A stretch of DNA of 35,267 nucleotides from Prochlorococcus sp. AG-424-A03 (lineage in GTDB: Bacteria; Cyanobacteriota; Cyanobacteriia; PCC-6307; Cyanobiaceae): contig QCNA01000013.1 in the NCBI GenBank assembly GCA_003213375.1, positions 1-35,267 of the forward strand, given 5' to 3'. The notes under the pieces are model-generated. The model was not told the origin of the DNA. It saw nothing but the letters and a program-made list of their open reading frames with translations, and searched no databases. The translations under genes and the position numbers were made by a program. Shown piece after piece: positions 20,167-31,250 of the stretch. Each line of letters opens with the position of its first letter. Position 1 is the first letter of the stretch.

Positions 20167-21435
20167 ATGTTTAAGAGAATTTATTTATTAAATAAAAGAG
20201 GATTTTTACAAAAAAAAGACAACTTAAATAGTGGTTTTTTATTTTCACCACTACTTATAATTCCTCTGTTTTTAGTCATTATTTCGGGTTTATTAATAAA
20301 AAGTATTCAGGGTGATCTTTTAGTATCGAATTATTTAAGTCATATCCTAACTGGTTTTTTATGTTATTTTTTAGCATTTTTTATTTCTTATATACCCTTA
20401 GAGAGAATTAGAAAGTATGTGGTTCCATTTTACTTGTGTACTTTAATATCTTTATTACTAATTTATTTTTTTGGGATTTCAGTTTCTGGAGCTCAAAGAT
20501 GGCTAAACTTGGGCATCTTTTCTTTTCAGCCTTCAGAAGTAGCTAAACTTAGTACTGTATTAACTCTTGCTTTAGTACTGCACAAAAAAATAATCCTAAC
20601 AATAAGAGATTTAGTATTGCCCTTATTAGTAGTTGTGATTCCTTGGTTATTAATTTTTTTTCAACCGGACTTAGGTACCTCTTTAGTTTTACTTGTTTTG
20701 ACAAATGTGATGCTCTATTGGTCGCAAATGCCTATAGAGTGGATTTTGATATTAGTATTTTGTATTTTCACATCTATATTTTATCTAACCTTGCCAACTC
20801 TTCTTATTTTCTGGATTCCAGTTATAGGATATCTTGCTTATAGATCTTCAAAAAAGAAAATTCTTTTTTCTGCTTTCGCTATTTCGTTTCATTTATTAGT
20901 GGCAAAACTGACACCAATTTTATGGCAATATGGCTTAAAAGAATATCAAAAAGATAGATTAGTTTTATTTTTAGATCCAAATAGAGATCCATTAGGTGGC
21001 GGATATCATTTGATACAGAGTCAAATTGCAATTGGTTCTGGAGGATTTTTTGGGACTGGTTTGCTACAAGGTAAGCTGACTAATTTGCAATTTATACCTG
21101 AACAACATACTGATTTTATATTCAGTGCTTTAGGGGAAGAATTAGGTTTTGTGGGGTGTACTATAGTTTTATTTTTGTTCTTTTTTTTGATAAAAAAACT
21201 TATTAATACTGCATCAATTGCTAGGACAAACTTTGAATCTCTAATCGTTATTGGAATAGCCTCAACTTTTTTATTTCAAATAATTATTAACTTATTTATG
21301 ACTATTGGATTAGGACCAGTTACTGGGATTCCCCTTCCTTTTATGAGTTATGGTCGAACGTCATTGGTGACTAATTTTATCTCTATTGGATTTGTTTTAT
21401 CTATATTGAAACGTTCTAGATCACAAAGAAGTTGA
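20167..21435 (+). CDS. rodA: Rod-shape determining protein RodA / FtsW-SEDS family
   Basis: GAQRWLNLGIFSFQPSEVAKLS, FFQPDLGTSLVLL, FIPEQHTDFIFSALGEELGF, GIPLPFMSYGRTSLVTNF motifs; ATG at 20167 preferred over TTG at 20164. Confidence 0.95.
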   Translation: MFKRIYLLNKRGFLQKKDNLNSGFLFSPLLIIPLFLVIISGLLIKSIQGDLLVSNYLSHILTGFLCYFLAFFISYIPLERIRKYVVPFYLCTLISLLLIYFFGISVSGAQRWLNLGIFSFQPSEVAKLSTVLTLALVLHKKIILTIRDLVLPLLVVVIPWLLIFFQPDLGTSLVLLVLTNVMLYWSQMPIEWILILVFCIFTSIFYLTLPTLLIFWIPVIGYLAYRSSKKKILFSAFAISFHLLVAKLTPILWQYGLKEYQKDRLVLFLDPNRDPLGGGYHLIQSQIAIGSGGFFGTGLLQGKLTNLQFIPEQHTDFIFSALGEELGFVGCTIVLFLFFFLIKKLINTASIARTNFESLIVIGIASTFLFQIIINLFMTIGLGPVTGIPLPFMSYGRTSLVTNFISIGFVLSILKRSRSQRS

Positions 21436-22799
21436 TGAAAACACAAATAACTATAAAAAAAATTCAAGAGCTTTTAATTAAAGGAGTTCAAACCATATAT
21501 GTTGATGATGATACATCCAGAAGAATGTGGTGGGCTTCTTTAGAAGTTATTCAAAAGAATTTTCTATCTCAGAATTATAAAAATGGGGGTATCTGGATCG
21601 CCTCTCCTTTGCCAGCTTTTAATGATAAAAAATTTTTAAATCAACTTCATGGATGGCTTTGGTCTCCTGAGGGGTTTCCATACTTTCAAAATGAGAATGC
21701 AGGTTTTTTACCAGTCAATAATTCAGAAAAGATAAAAAAAGATTTCGATTTAGTTAGTAATTATAAAGTCTTAAACCTTTGTCAGGAAGATGGCTATGAA
21801 CCTTTTTTGATGATAATCACCCCAAATTTTCAATGCGTATTATCAATTGTAGGAGAAAAAGATAAGAAAATTCTATTAATGAAGTCTGATGAAGAGAGCT
21901 TAAAACTTTCAATTGAATTAATGCATACAAAATTAAATCATGAAAATTATGAGGAAGGAGTAAAATTTCGTAATGCAATAAATAATTTAGGTAACCTTAA
22001 TATTAACGATCAATTTGAAAAATTATTTTGGCCAATATTATCGGCAAAATTAGCAAAAAATACGCCAAGTCATAATATACAGAATTCTGTGAAAAATGAT
22101 GAAAAAAATGTGCAAATAACTGAAGCAAAATTATTACGTGCAATTTCTCATGAAGTAAGAACTCCTTTGGCAACAATAAGAACCCTAATAAGTTCTACTT
22201 TAAAAAAATATAAAATGGATGAATCAATGAGAAATCGCTTAATCCAAATAGATAATGAATGTAATGAACAAATAGATAGGTTTGGTTTAATCTTTAATGC
22301 AGCAGAATTAGTTAGTAATGAAGAGCCATCATTGAATAACTTGGCGAAAATTAATTTAGCCGAAATTTTCAAAAAGCTTGCTCCTTTGTGGAATAAACAA
22401 TTAAATCGACGTGGTATTTCTTTGAAGATAGATATCCCCAAACAACTTCCACAAATTTTGAGTGATTCTGAAAAATTAGAATTAATGTTAGGAGGATTAA
22501 TTGATAAAAATACTAGAGGATTAAAAGAAGGTAGTACATTGATTTTAGAATTAAGGCCAGCTGGTCAAAAACTCAAACTTCAACTCAAAGTACAAAAATT
22601 AGATAACAATCAAAAAGAAATTCTAAAAAAAGATAATGGTTCTGATATTGGTCCTGTTTTAAATTGGAACCCTCAAACTGGAAGTTTACAACTTAGTCAA
22701 AATGCCACTCAAAAGTTGTTAGCTAGTTTAGGAGGGCATGTCACACAAAGACGTGATACAGGTTTGACAGTATTTTTTCCGATTTCAGATGCAAAATGA
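21435..22799 (+). CDS. Sensor histidine kinase-like protein with atypical ATPase domain
   Basis: H-box LLRAISHEVRTPLATIRTL. ATG at 21435 overlaps the rodA stop. The C-terminal region resembles HATPase_c but the N/G boxes are poorly matched. Confidence 0.82.
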   Translation: MKTQITIKKIQELLIKGVQTIYVDDDTSRRMWWASLEVIQKNFLSQNYKNGGIWIASPLPAFNDKKFLNQLHGWLWSPEGFPYFQNENAGFLPVNNSEKIKKDFDLVSNYKVLNLCQEDGYEPFLMIITPNFQCVLSIVGEKDKKILLMKSDEESLKLSIELMHTKLNHENYEEGVKFRNAINNLGNLNINDQFEKLFWPILSAKLAKNTPSHNIQNSVKNDEKNVQITEAKLLRAISHEVRTPLATIRTLISSTLKKYKMDESMRNRLIQIDNECNEQIDRFGLIFNAAELVSNEEPSLNNLAKINLAEIFKKLAPLWNKQLNRRGISLKIDIPKQLPQILSDSEKLELMLGGLIDKNTRGLKEGSTLILELRPAGQKLKLQLKVQKLDNNQKEILKKDNGSDIGPVLNWNPQTGSLQLSQNATQKLLASLGGHVTQRRDTGLTVFFPISDAK

Positions 22800-22909
22800 A
22801 ATGAGAATTAAGTTATAGATATATTAAATAATGTAGAAAATTTCTTGTAAATTTATAATTTTGCAAAATATGAATGCTAGTTTCTTATTAGAAATAACTC
22901 AAATTTAGG

Positions 22910-23332
22910 ATGACTGAAACTTTAGTTGGTCAATTTCCAAAGCATATAGGAAGTACTGGGGGTTTATTAAACTCAGCAGAAACCGAAGAAAAATATGCAA
23001 TTGTATGGAAAAGTTCAAAGGAACAAGCATTTGAATTGCCCACCGGTGGAGCGGCTATTATGAATGAAGGTGATAATTTAATGTACTTTGCAAGAAAAGA
23101 ACAATGCCTTGCATTAGGGACACAATTAAGAGCCTTCAAACCAAGAATTGAAGATTTTAAAATCTACCGAATTTTCCCAGGTGGCGATATTGAATTTTTA
23201 CACCCAAAGGATGGTGTTTTCCCTGAAAAAGTAAATGAAGGCAGAGAGAAAGTAGGTCATAATCCAAGAAGAATAGGTGAGAATCCTAATCCAGCTGGTT
23301 TGAAATTTACAACTAAGAATACTTTTGATTAA
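22910..23332 (+). CDS. psaD: Photosystem I reaction center subunit II
   Basis: [19 protein letters not shown]-like start ([24 protein letters not shown]), [60 protein letters not shown]. Confidence 0.98.
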   Translation: MTETLVGQFPKHIGSTGGLLNSAETEEKYAIVWKSSKEQAFELPTGGAAIMNEGDNLMYFARKEQCLALGTQLRAFKPRIEDFKIYRIFPGGDIEFLHPKDGVFPEKVNEGREKVGHNPRRIGENPNPAGLKFTTKNTFD

Positions 23333-23391
23333 CTTCCTTAAAGTTGATATAAAAGAAGAAAATAATTATAATTTGGGCTGACATTATTAAC

Positions 23392-24912
23392 ATGATCAGC
23401 TCACAGAAAGATAGTTTTTTAAAGGCTTACAAAGAAGGTAAAAATTTTATACCTATAGTTGAAACTTGGCCAGCAGATTTAGAGACTCCATTGTCAACTT
23501 GGTTAAAATTATCCTCAAAAGATTCCCATGGTGTTTTTCTTGAATCTGTTGAAGGTGGGGAGAATTTGGGTAGATGGAGTATTGTTGCTACTAAACCTCT
23601 TTGGGAAGCAGTTTGTTATGGAGAAGAAATAGTTAAAACTTGGAATAATGGCAAAACTGAAACATATAAAGGAGATCCCTTCGATATTTTAAGAAGTTGG
23701 ACAAAGGAATATAAGTCAATCATGCTTGATGACTTACCATCAATTGGACAGTTATATGGCTCTTGGGGTTATGAATTAATAAATCGAATAGAACCAAGCG
23801 TTCCAATAAATGAAATACCAGAAAACAATATCCCCTATGGTTCCTGGATGTTTTTTGATCAGTTAGTCGTTTTTGATCAAATAAAAAGATGTATTACTTC
23901 AGTGGTTTATGCAGATACAACTTCTTCAAAAGAGTGCTCAATTGAGGAGTTGTATCTAAACTCAATTTCTAAAATTCAGAAAACTAGAAATTTAATGAGA
24001 GTTCCTCTAAAAGAAAATGAGTTTTTAGATTGGAATGAAAATGAGAATTTGAATTTAGATCTAGAAAGTAATTGGGAGAAAAAAGATTTTGAAGATGCAG
24101 TTCTCTCTGCAAAAGAATACATAAGAAAGGGAGATATCTTCCAAATAGTTATAAGTCAGAGATTCCAAACTCAAGTCAATAATGATCCCTTCAATTTATA
24201 CAGAAGTTTGAGGATGGTTAATCCATCTCCATATATGTCATTTTTCGATTTCGGATCATGGTATCTGATAGGTTCAAGTCCTGAAGTAATGGTTAAAGCA
24301 GAAAAAAATAAAAATAGTCAGATTGTGGCAAGCTTAAGACCAATAGCTGGCACAAGACCTAGAGGTATTGATAATCAACAAGACTTGGAATTAGAAAAAG
24401 AATTATTAAAAGATCCAAAAGAGATAGCTGAGCATGTGATGCTAATTGATCTTGGAAGAAATGATCTTGGAAGAGTTTGTGAAATTGGTACTGTCAAGGT
24501 TAAGGATTTAATGGTTATTGAGAAATATTCACATGTTATGCATATAGTCAGTCAAGTTGAGGGAATCTTAAAAAACAATGCTGATGTATGGGATTTGCTC
24601 AAAGCATCCTTTCCCGCTGGGACAGTAACTGGCGCCCCAAAAATAAGAGCTATGCAATTGATTAAGCACTTTGAAAAAGATGCTAGAGGGCCTTATGCTG
24701 GTGTTTACGGATCTGTTGATATCAATGGTGCATTAAATACAGCAATTACGATAAGAACCATGATAGTTAAACCCTCAAGAGATGGGAAATATGATGTATC
24801 AGTGCAAGCAGGAGCTGGAATAGTTGCTGATTCTTTTCCTGAAAATGAATATCAAGAAACGATAAATAAAGCAAAGGGAATACTTAAAGCATTAGCCTGT
24901 TTGGATAAATAA
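23392..24912 (+). CDS. trpE: Anthranilate synthase component I
   Basis: Chorismate-binding motifs [79 protein letters not shown]. Confidence 0.93.
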   Translation: MISSQKDSFLKAYKEGKNFIPIVETWPADLETPLSTWLKLSSKDSHGVFLESVEGGENLGRWSIVATKPLWEAVCYGEEIVKTWNNGKTETYKGDPFDILRSWTKEYKSIMLDDLPSIGQLYGSWGYELINRIEPSVPINEIPENNIPYGSWMFFDQLVVFDQIKRCITSVVYADTTSSKECSIEELYLNSISKIQKTRNLMRVPLKENEFLDWNENENLNLDLESNWEKKDFEDAVLSAKEYIRKGDIFQIVISQRFQTQVNNDPFNLYRSLRMVNPSPYMSFFDFGSWYLIGSSPEVMVKAEKNKNSQIVASLRPIAGTRPRGIDNQQDLELEKELLKDPKEIAEHVMLIDLGRNDLGRVCEIGTVKVKDLMVIEKYSHVMHIVSQVEGILKNNADVWDLLKASFPAGTVTGAPKIRAMQLIKHFEKDARGPYAGVYGSVDINGALNTAITIRTMIVKPSRDGKYDVSVQAGAGIVADSFPENEYQETINKAKGILKALACLDK

Positions 24913-26022
24913 ATGAGTCAAAATAATCTTTATAAGGGTTTTGAGGTGGAACTTTTTACAGGTTCTTTAAATTCTCATATTGGTGTTTCGGCTGAAATTG
25001 AGAAAAAATTTCCTGATTTTGTAAAAGAGCCAGATAACAGAAACGTTGAATATATAACAACGCCTGAAAAAGACTATGGTTCTTTATATGAGAAATTAAT
25101 TACTCCAAGAAAACAGTTAAGGAAGTGGCTAAATACTAAAAATTTAACAATCATTCCTTCATCCACTCTTTGTTTTACACACGATATTCAATTTCAAAGA
25201 TCTGATATTGACAACGTCTATCATCAATTTATTCAAGATAATTATGGAATATCTATTGCAACTTCAAGTGTCCATATAAACATTGGAATAGATGATTTAG
25301 ATAAACTTTTTACAGCTATAAGACTTATAAGATCTGAGGCTGCTCTATATCTATCATTAAGTGCTAGTTCACCTTTTTTAAATAATAAAATTACGAATAA
25401 TCATTCTCAGAGATGGATCCAGTTTCCTAAAACACCTAGTAGGATACCTTTTTTTGTAAATCATAATTCTTATATCGACTGGATAGAGGAAAATATATCT
25501 AATAAAAATATGCAAAATATTAGGCATTTTTGGTCGTCAATCCGACCAAATGGTCCTCAAAGACCTTTGATTCTTGATCGTTTGGAATTGAGAATTTGTG
25601 ATTTTGTTCATGATATTAATCTGCTTTTAGGGATAACGGCCATGATAGAACTAAGGATTTTAAATCTTTTTGAAAATATAAATACGTTAGATCCTATGAA
25701 TGCTAGTATTTTTTCTATGGATGAGTTGTCAGAAATATGTGATCAAAATGAAATTAATGCTGCTAAAGATAGTCTGAATTCAGAGTTAATTAACTGGCAA
25801 GATGGCAAAAAAGTTATTTGTAGAGAATGGATTCAAAGCTTATTATCAGATTTGTCATCCACAGCAGAAAATTTTGGTATGGAACATCTTTTAGATCCTA
25901 TCTATAAAGTGCTTGAAGAAGGCAATCAATCTATGAAATGGATCAATCAATATAAAAAAGGACTTTCTATTGAGCAGATAATGAAAATTTCTATCGAAGA
26001 TATGATTAGGAATGAGGACTAG
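24913..26022 (+). CDS. gshA: Glutamate-cysteine ligase, cyanobacterial type
   Basis: YKGFEVELFTGS, VHINIGI, HFWSSIRPNGPQRPLILDRLELRICD; typical of the cyanobacterial GCL family. Confidence 0.87.
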   Translation: MSQNNLYKGFEVELFTGSLNSHIGVSAEIEKKFPDFVKEPDNRNVEYITTPEKDYGSLYEKLITPRKQLRKWLNTKNLTIIPSSTLCFTHDIQFQRSDIDNVYHQFIQDNYGISIATSSVHINIGIDDLDKLFTAIRLIRSEAALYLSLSASSPFLNNKITNNHSQRWIQFPKTPSRIPFFVNHNSYIDWIEENISNKNMQNIRHFWSSIRPNGPQRPLILDRLELRICDFVHDINLLLGITAMIELRILNLFENINTLDPMNASIFSMDELSEICDQNEINAAKDSLNSELINWQDGKKVICREWIQSLLSDLSSTAENFGMEHLLDPIYKVLEEGNQSMKWINQYKKGLSIEQIMKISIEDMIRNED

Positions 26023-26083
26023 AATGTTTGATTATTTAAATAAATTTTGATCTGAACATTTTCACTTGTGACATAATGATTAT

Positions 26084-29053
26084 ATGGAATCTTTTCGACA
26101 GGTAAAAAATAATAACGTGGATCTGATAAGTAACAATGATCCACTTGATAAAAATCGTCTTTTAATTGAAGATCTCTGGGAATCTGTGCTCAGAGAGGAA
26201 TGCCCTCATGATCAAGCAGAGAGATTGATACAGCTTAAAGAATTAAGTTATTCAAAACAAATTGATGGTGATAGTTCAAAAACTTTTAAAAATGAAATAG
26301 TTGATATTGTAAATTCTATGGATTTAGCAGAATCTATAGCAGCAGCAAGGGCGTTTTCATTATATTTTCAACTCGTGAACATATTGGAACAAAGAGTTGA
26401 GGAAGATAGATATATTCAAAGCTTTACTAATAAGGATGTTCAAAAATCGCCCGACAATCTTGATCCTTTTGCCCCAGCATTGGCTAGGCAAAATGCTCCA
26501 GTAACATTTAGGGAATTATTTTACAGGCTAAGGAAATTAAATGTACCACCAGGAAAATTAGAGGAGTTATTGCAGGAAATGGATATTCGTTTAGTTTTTA
26601 CTGCACATCCGACGGAGATAGTAAGACATACGATTAGACATAAGCAAACAAGAGTAGCAAATTTGTTAAAAAAAATTCAGATTGAGCAATTTCTAACAAA
26701 AGAAGAAAAAATTTCTCTAAAAACTCAATTAAAAGAGGAAGTAAGACTTTGGTGGAGAACAGATGAATTGCATCAATTTAAACCTTCAGTTTTAGATGAA
26801 GTTGATTATGCCTTGCATTATTTTCAGCAAGTTTTATTTAATGCGATGCCTCAATTGAGGGGCAGAATCGCTGAAGCACTTACCGAAAATTATCCAGATG
26901 TTCAGTTGCCCTCAGAATCTTTTTGTAACTTCGGTTCATGGGTAGGCTCTGATAGGGACGGTAATCCTTCGGTCACTCCGGAGATAACATGGAGAACTGC
27001 TTGCTACCAAAGGCAGTTGATGTTGGAAAGATATATTATTGCGACGTCTAATCTTAGAGATCAATTAAGTGTGTCGATGCAATGGAGTCAAGTCAGTTCC
27101 TCCCTATTAGAGTCACTCGAAACTGACAGGGTTAAGTTCCCTGAAATATATGAAGCTAGAGCTACAAGGTATAGATCAGAACCCTACAGATTAAAACTAA
27201 GTTATATTTTAGAAAAACTAAGGTTAACACAAGAAAGAAATAATTTATTAGCTGATAGTGGGTGGAAATTTGACTTGGAGGGAGAAACTGATAACAAAAA
27301 TCTAGATAAAGTTGAAAACTTGTATTACAAGTCAGTAAACGAATTTGCTTATGATCTCGAACTAATTAAAAATAGCTTGATTAGTACAGATTTAACTTGT
27401 GAGTCCGTAAACAATTTACTCACTCAGGTTCATATTTTTGGATTTTCTTTAGCAAGTTTAGATATTCGGCAAGAGAGTACAAGGCATAGTGACGCTATAC
27501 AAGAGCTTACAAATTATCTTGATTTATCTGTTCAATATGACCAAATGTCTGAGGAAGAGAAAATTAAATGGCTTATAGACGAATTAAATACAAAAAGGCC
27601 TTTAATTCCATCTGACGTTAACTGGACAAAAACTACAGAAGAAACTTTTTCAGTTTTTAAAATGGTTAAGAGACTACAGCAAGAATTTGGAAGTCGCATT
27701 TGTCATTCTTATGTAATTTCAATGAGTCATAGTGCATCTGATTTGCTTGAAGTTCTCTTACTGGCAAAAGAAATGGGACTTCTTGATCAAAATTCACAAA
27801 AATCAAAATTATTAGTTGTTCCTCTTTTTGAAACTGTAGAAGACCTTAAAAGAGCACCAGAAGTAATGGAAAAGTTGTTTAAATTAGATTTCTATAGATC
27901 ATTATTGCCAAGAGTAGGAGAATCTTTTAAACCTCTGCAAGAATTAATGCTTGGATATTCTGATAGCAACAAAGATTCAGGGTTTGTTTCTAGTAATTGG
28001 GAAATTCATAGAGCCCAAATAGCTCTTCAAAATCTCTCAAGTAGAAATAACATATTGCTAAGACTTTTTCATGGAAGAGGTGGTTCTGTAGGGAGAGGAG
28101 GAGGCCCAGCCTATCAGGCAATATTGGCTCAACCAAGCGGCACTTTAAAAGGGCGAATAAAAATAACAGAACAAGGTGAAGTTTTAGCTTCTAAATATAG
28201 TCTTCCCGAACTGGCTTTGTACAATCTTGAGACTGTAACTACAGCGGTAATTCAAAATAGTTTGGTAAATAATAGACTTGACGCTACTCCAGAATGGAAT
28301 CAATTAATGTCTAGGCTGGCAGAAACATCAAGGTCTCATTACAGAAAATTAGTGCATGAGAATCCTGATCTGTTAAATTTCTTTCAAGAGGTCACTCCAA
28401 TAGAAGAAATAAGTAAATTACAGATATCTAGTAGGCCTGCTAGAAGAAAAAAAGGTGCAAAAGATTTGTCAAGTTTAAGAGCTATTCCATGGGTATTTGG
28501 TTGGACACAAAGTAGATTTCTTTTACCAAGTTGGTTTGGAGTAGGCACTGCATTGTCATCTGAATTAAATTCAGATCCACAACAAATTGAATTATTAAGA
28601 GTTCTGCATCAAAGATGGCCATTTTTTAGAATGCTCATATCTAAGGTAGAAATGACATTATCCAAGGTGGATTTGGAAGTTGCTAGATATTATGTTGATA
28701 CTCTTGGCAGTAAAGAAAATAAGGATTCTTTTCATGATATTTTTGAAGTAATTTCTAAAGAATATAATCTTACAAAATCTTTAATACTTGAAATTACTGG
28801 TAAAAATAAGCTCCTAGAGTCTGATAGAGACTTGAAATCATCAGTAAGCTTGAGAAATAAGACAATTATTCCATTAGGGTTTTTGCAGGTTTCACTTCTA
28901 AGAAGATTAAGAGACCAGACAAGACAACCTCCAATAAGCGAATTTATGATAGATAAAGATGAATCTAGAAGGGCTTACAGCAGAAGTGAACTATTGAGGG
29001 GAGCACTTTTAACTATTAATGGGATAGCTGCTGGCATGAGAAATACAGGTTGA
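26084..29053 (+). CDS. ppc: Phosphoenolpyruvate carboxylase
   Basis: [49 protein letters not shown]-terminal [11 protein letters not shown]; 989 aa. Confidence 0.98.
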   Translation: MESFRQVKNNNVDLISNNDPLDKNRLLIEDLWESVLREECPHDQAERLIQLKELSYSKQIDGDSSKTFKNEIVDIVNSMDLAESIAAARAFSLYFQLVNILEQRVEEDRYIQSFTNKDVQKSPDNLDPFAPALARQNAPVTFRELFYRLRKLNVPPGKLEELLQEMDIRLVFTAHPTEIVRHTIRHKQTRVANLLKKIQIEQFLTKEEKISLKTQLKEEVRLWWRTDELHQFKPSVLDEVDYALHYFQQVLFNAMPQLRGRIAEALTENYPDVQLPSESFCNFGSWVGSDRDGNPSVTPEITWRTACYQRQLMLERYIIATSNLRDQLSVSMQWSQVSSSLLESLETDRVKFPEIYEARATRYRSEPYRLKLSYILEKLRLTQERNNLLADSGWKFDLEGETDNKNLDKVENLYYKSVNEFAYDLELIKNSLISTDLTCESVNNLLTQVHIFGFSLASLDIRQESTRHSDAIQELTNYLDLSVQYDQMSEEEKIKWLIDELNTKRPLIPSDVNWTKTTEETFSVFKMVKRLQQEFGSRICHSYVISMSHSASDLLEVLLLAKEMGLLDQNSQKSKLLVVPLFETVEDLKRAPEVMEKLFKLDFYRSLLPRVGESFKPLQELMLGYSDSNKDSGFVSSNWEIHRAQIALQNLSSRNNILLRLFHGRGGSVGRGGGPAYQAILAQPSGTLKGRIKITEQGEVLASKYSLPELALYNLETVTTAVIQNSLVNNRLDATPEWNQLMSRLAETSRSHYRKLVHENPDLLNFFQEVTPIEEISKLQISSRPARRKKGAKDLSSLRAIPWVFGWTQSRFLLPSWFGVGTALSSELNSDPQQIELLRVLHQRWPFFRMLISKVEMTLSKVDLEVARYYVDTLGSKENKDSFHDIFEVISKEYNLTKSLILEITGKNKLLESDRDLKSSVSLRNKTIIPLGFLQVSLLRRLRDQTRQPPISEFMIDKDESRRAYSRSELLRGALLTINGIAAGMRNTG

Positions 29054-29056
29054 TAA

Positions 29057-29503
29057 TTGCAGTATTTTTCAAAAAAAAAACTTGTTCTCCCAGAAGGTTA
29101 TTTTGTTAACTCTTCTCAAATTCCATTAGCTAAAGAAGTTAATAAACTTTTAGCAAATTGTGGTTGCGAGACTTTTCCAATAAAACCTCTTTCTGAGGCT
29201 ATTCAGAAAAGTAATTTCTTTTTTACCATACAGAATGAAGTAAAGAATAAATTATATGGCTTTGTAAGGGTTACCTCAGACAGGGGATTGAATGCTAACT
29301 TGTGGAATTTAAGTGCATTGCCAGGGTATAATCAGCAACTTTATTATTCAATATTGCTTCAAGTAACTCTTGAGAAAATAAATAGAGAAATGCCTGGATG
29401 CAGTATTTCTGTACAGGCTCCAGCATCTTCGTTTTTAAGTTTAGAGGAAAATGGATTTATACTAGATCCAAATGGAATAAGAGTAATGGGATATAAACTT
29501 TAA
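29057..29503 (+). CDS. GNAT-like acetyltransferase fold protein / hypothetical
   Basis: 148 aa with TTG start; YGFVRVTSDRGLNANLWNL and C-terminal FLSLEENGFILDPNGIRVMGYKL look like an acetyltransferase-type beta-sheet end. Confidence 0.65.
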   Translation: MQYFSKKKLVLPEGYFVNSSQIPLAKEVNKLLANCGCETFPIKPLSEAIQKSNFFFTIQNEVKNKLYGFVRVTSDRGLNANLWNLSALPGYNQQLYYSILLQVTLEKINREMPGCSISVQAPASSFLSLEENGFILDPNGIRVMGYKL

Positions 29504-29514
29504 AAATCATTTTA

Positions 29515-29588
29515 CGAGCATGGAGGGATTCGAACCCCCGACTCTCAGAACCGGAATCTGATGCTCTATCCAACTGAGCTACATGCCC
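29515..29588 (-). tRNA. tRNA-Arg (anticodon CCG)
   Basis: Reverse complement GGGCATGTAGCTCAGTTGGATAGAGCATCAGATTCCGGTTCTGAGAGTCGGGGGTTCGAATCCCTCCATGCTCG folds as a cloverleaf, anticodon loop TTCCGGT, discriminator G. Confidence 0.96.
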
Positions 29589-29648
29589 TTTAATTTTTCA
29601 ATTTCTTTAGAGAAAATCTAAATATTTTAAACTTAGCTAATTTAATTA

Positions 29649-30757
29649 ATGAATGCATTAAAAAAATTTTTTTAAATAAATTAAAAATTAAAAATTTTCG
29701 GAACCATAAAAGTTTTGAAATTGATCTAAAAGAGCAAAGAGCAATTGTTCTTGGCTGCAATGGTATTGGCAAGTCAAATTTACTTGAATCTGTTGAATTT
29801 TTAAGTCAATTAAAATCTAATAGAGCACTAAGCGATAAAGATTTAATTGAGAACGAAAGTGATATGGCTGTAGTTATAGGACAGATAAATTTTAAAGACG
29901 ATTTAAAGTTAAATTTATTCCGTAAAGGGCCTAAAAGAATTTATGTTAATGAATCAATCTTGAAAAAACAGAGTGAAATAAAGAATTATATTCGCAGCGT
30001 ATGTTTCTGTTCTAATGATATAGATATTGTTAGAAGTGAACCAAGTTATAGAAGAACATGGATTGATAAAGTCGTATCTCAGCTTGAACCAGTATATTTA
30101 GACCTGATAAGTAGATTTAATAGGCTTTTAAAACAAAGAAGTCATTTTTGGCGTTCGGAAAGTTTCTTAAAAACCCAATCCACAGATATTGTTGAAAGCT
30201 TTGATATTCAAATGTCAATAATAAGTACAAGAATTTTTCGGCGCAGAAGAAGAGCTTTATTAAAAATAAAACCATTTGTTGAATATTGGCATAATCATTT
30301 AAGTAAATCTAAAGAGCAAATAGACATAAATTATCTATCGGGGATACAAAATATAAGTCCAGAAGAAGAAGAAGAAGAAGTTATTAGTAAAAAAATAGCA
30401 GAACAACTCTTAAATCAGCGTTCAATAGAAGCATTGACTGGTAAATGTAATTTTGGCCCTCATCGTGATGATATTGAGTTTCTTATTAATAATGTTTCAG
30501 TTAGAAAATATGGTTCATCAGGACAGCAAAGGACTTTTATCTTGGCTTTAAAGATGGCTGAACTTGATTTATTAACTAAAACATTAAATGTTCCTCCAAT
30601 ACTTATATTGGATGATGTCTTGGCGGAATTAGATTTAACTAGGCAAAATTTGTTATTAAATTCTGTTGGTAAAGATAGTCAATGTTTCATAAGTGCGACA
30701 CATTTAGACAAATTTAATCAGTCTTTCTTGGGCTCTTCACAAATGATTTACTTATAA
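29649..30757 (+). CDS. recF: DNA replication/repair protein RecF; start region apparently split by a -1 frame relation at an A7T7 run
   Basis: The track ORF starts at 29864, but the same frame continues upstream encoding FLNKLKIKNFRNHKSFEIDL and Walker A LGCNGIGKSNLLES (about 29750-29790). The C-terminus has FGPHRDDIEFLINN, KYGSSGQQRTFILALKMAE, PPILILDDVLAELD. No ATG/GTG/TTG exists in this frame between the stop at 29591 and 29864; ATG 29649 is in another frame. Confidence 0.85.
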
Positions 30758-30809
30758 TTTTTAAAAAGCATCATTTTTAGCTAATCTTAATTTCATATAA
30801 ATTTCTTAA

Positions 30810-31244
30810 ATGGAAATCTACAAAAAAAGTCAAATTTTAAGTTCGTTAAGTGATGAGCAAAAATTAATTCATCAAAGTAAACATCTTTTGTTGGAACTTT
30901 ATAGATGCGATCGCGAAAAATTAAATGACGAATCCTTTTTGCGCTGTATTTTAAATAGAGCTGCTAAATTGGCAAATGCAACAGTTTTGAATTTGATAAG
31001 TAATAAATTTGAGCCTCAGGGGGTAACAGCAATTGCATTACTGGCAGAATCTCATATTTCAATACATACTTGGCCTGAATCTTATTATTCGGCAGTAGAT
31101 ATTTTTACATGTGGTAAAAATATGATACCTGAACTAGCTAGTCAATATTTAATTGAATCTTTGATGGCTAAAGAACATTCTTTGCGTGTCATTAAACGAA
31201 ATCCACCTTCAGCTGTCTCTAATCAGATCAGAACGGTTGTTTGA
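30810..31244 (+). CDS. speD: S-adenosylmethionine decarboxylase proenzyme
   Basis: ALLAESHISIHTWPESYYSAVDIFTCG, including the E-S self-cleavage site. Confidence 0.93.
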   Translation: MEIYKKSQILSSLSDEQKLIHQSKHLLLELYRCDREKLNDESFLRCILNRAAKLANATVLNLISNKFEPQGVTAIALLAESHISIHTWPESYYSAVDIFTCGKNMIPELASQYLIESLMAKEHSLRVIKRNPPSAVSNQIRTVV

Positions 31245-31250
31245 CAAGAT

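Noticed and set aside
29590-29772. Minus-strand 60 aa ORF
   Set aside because: Antisense to the RecF N-terminal coding region; lysine/phenylalanine-rich, AT-driven.
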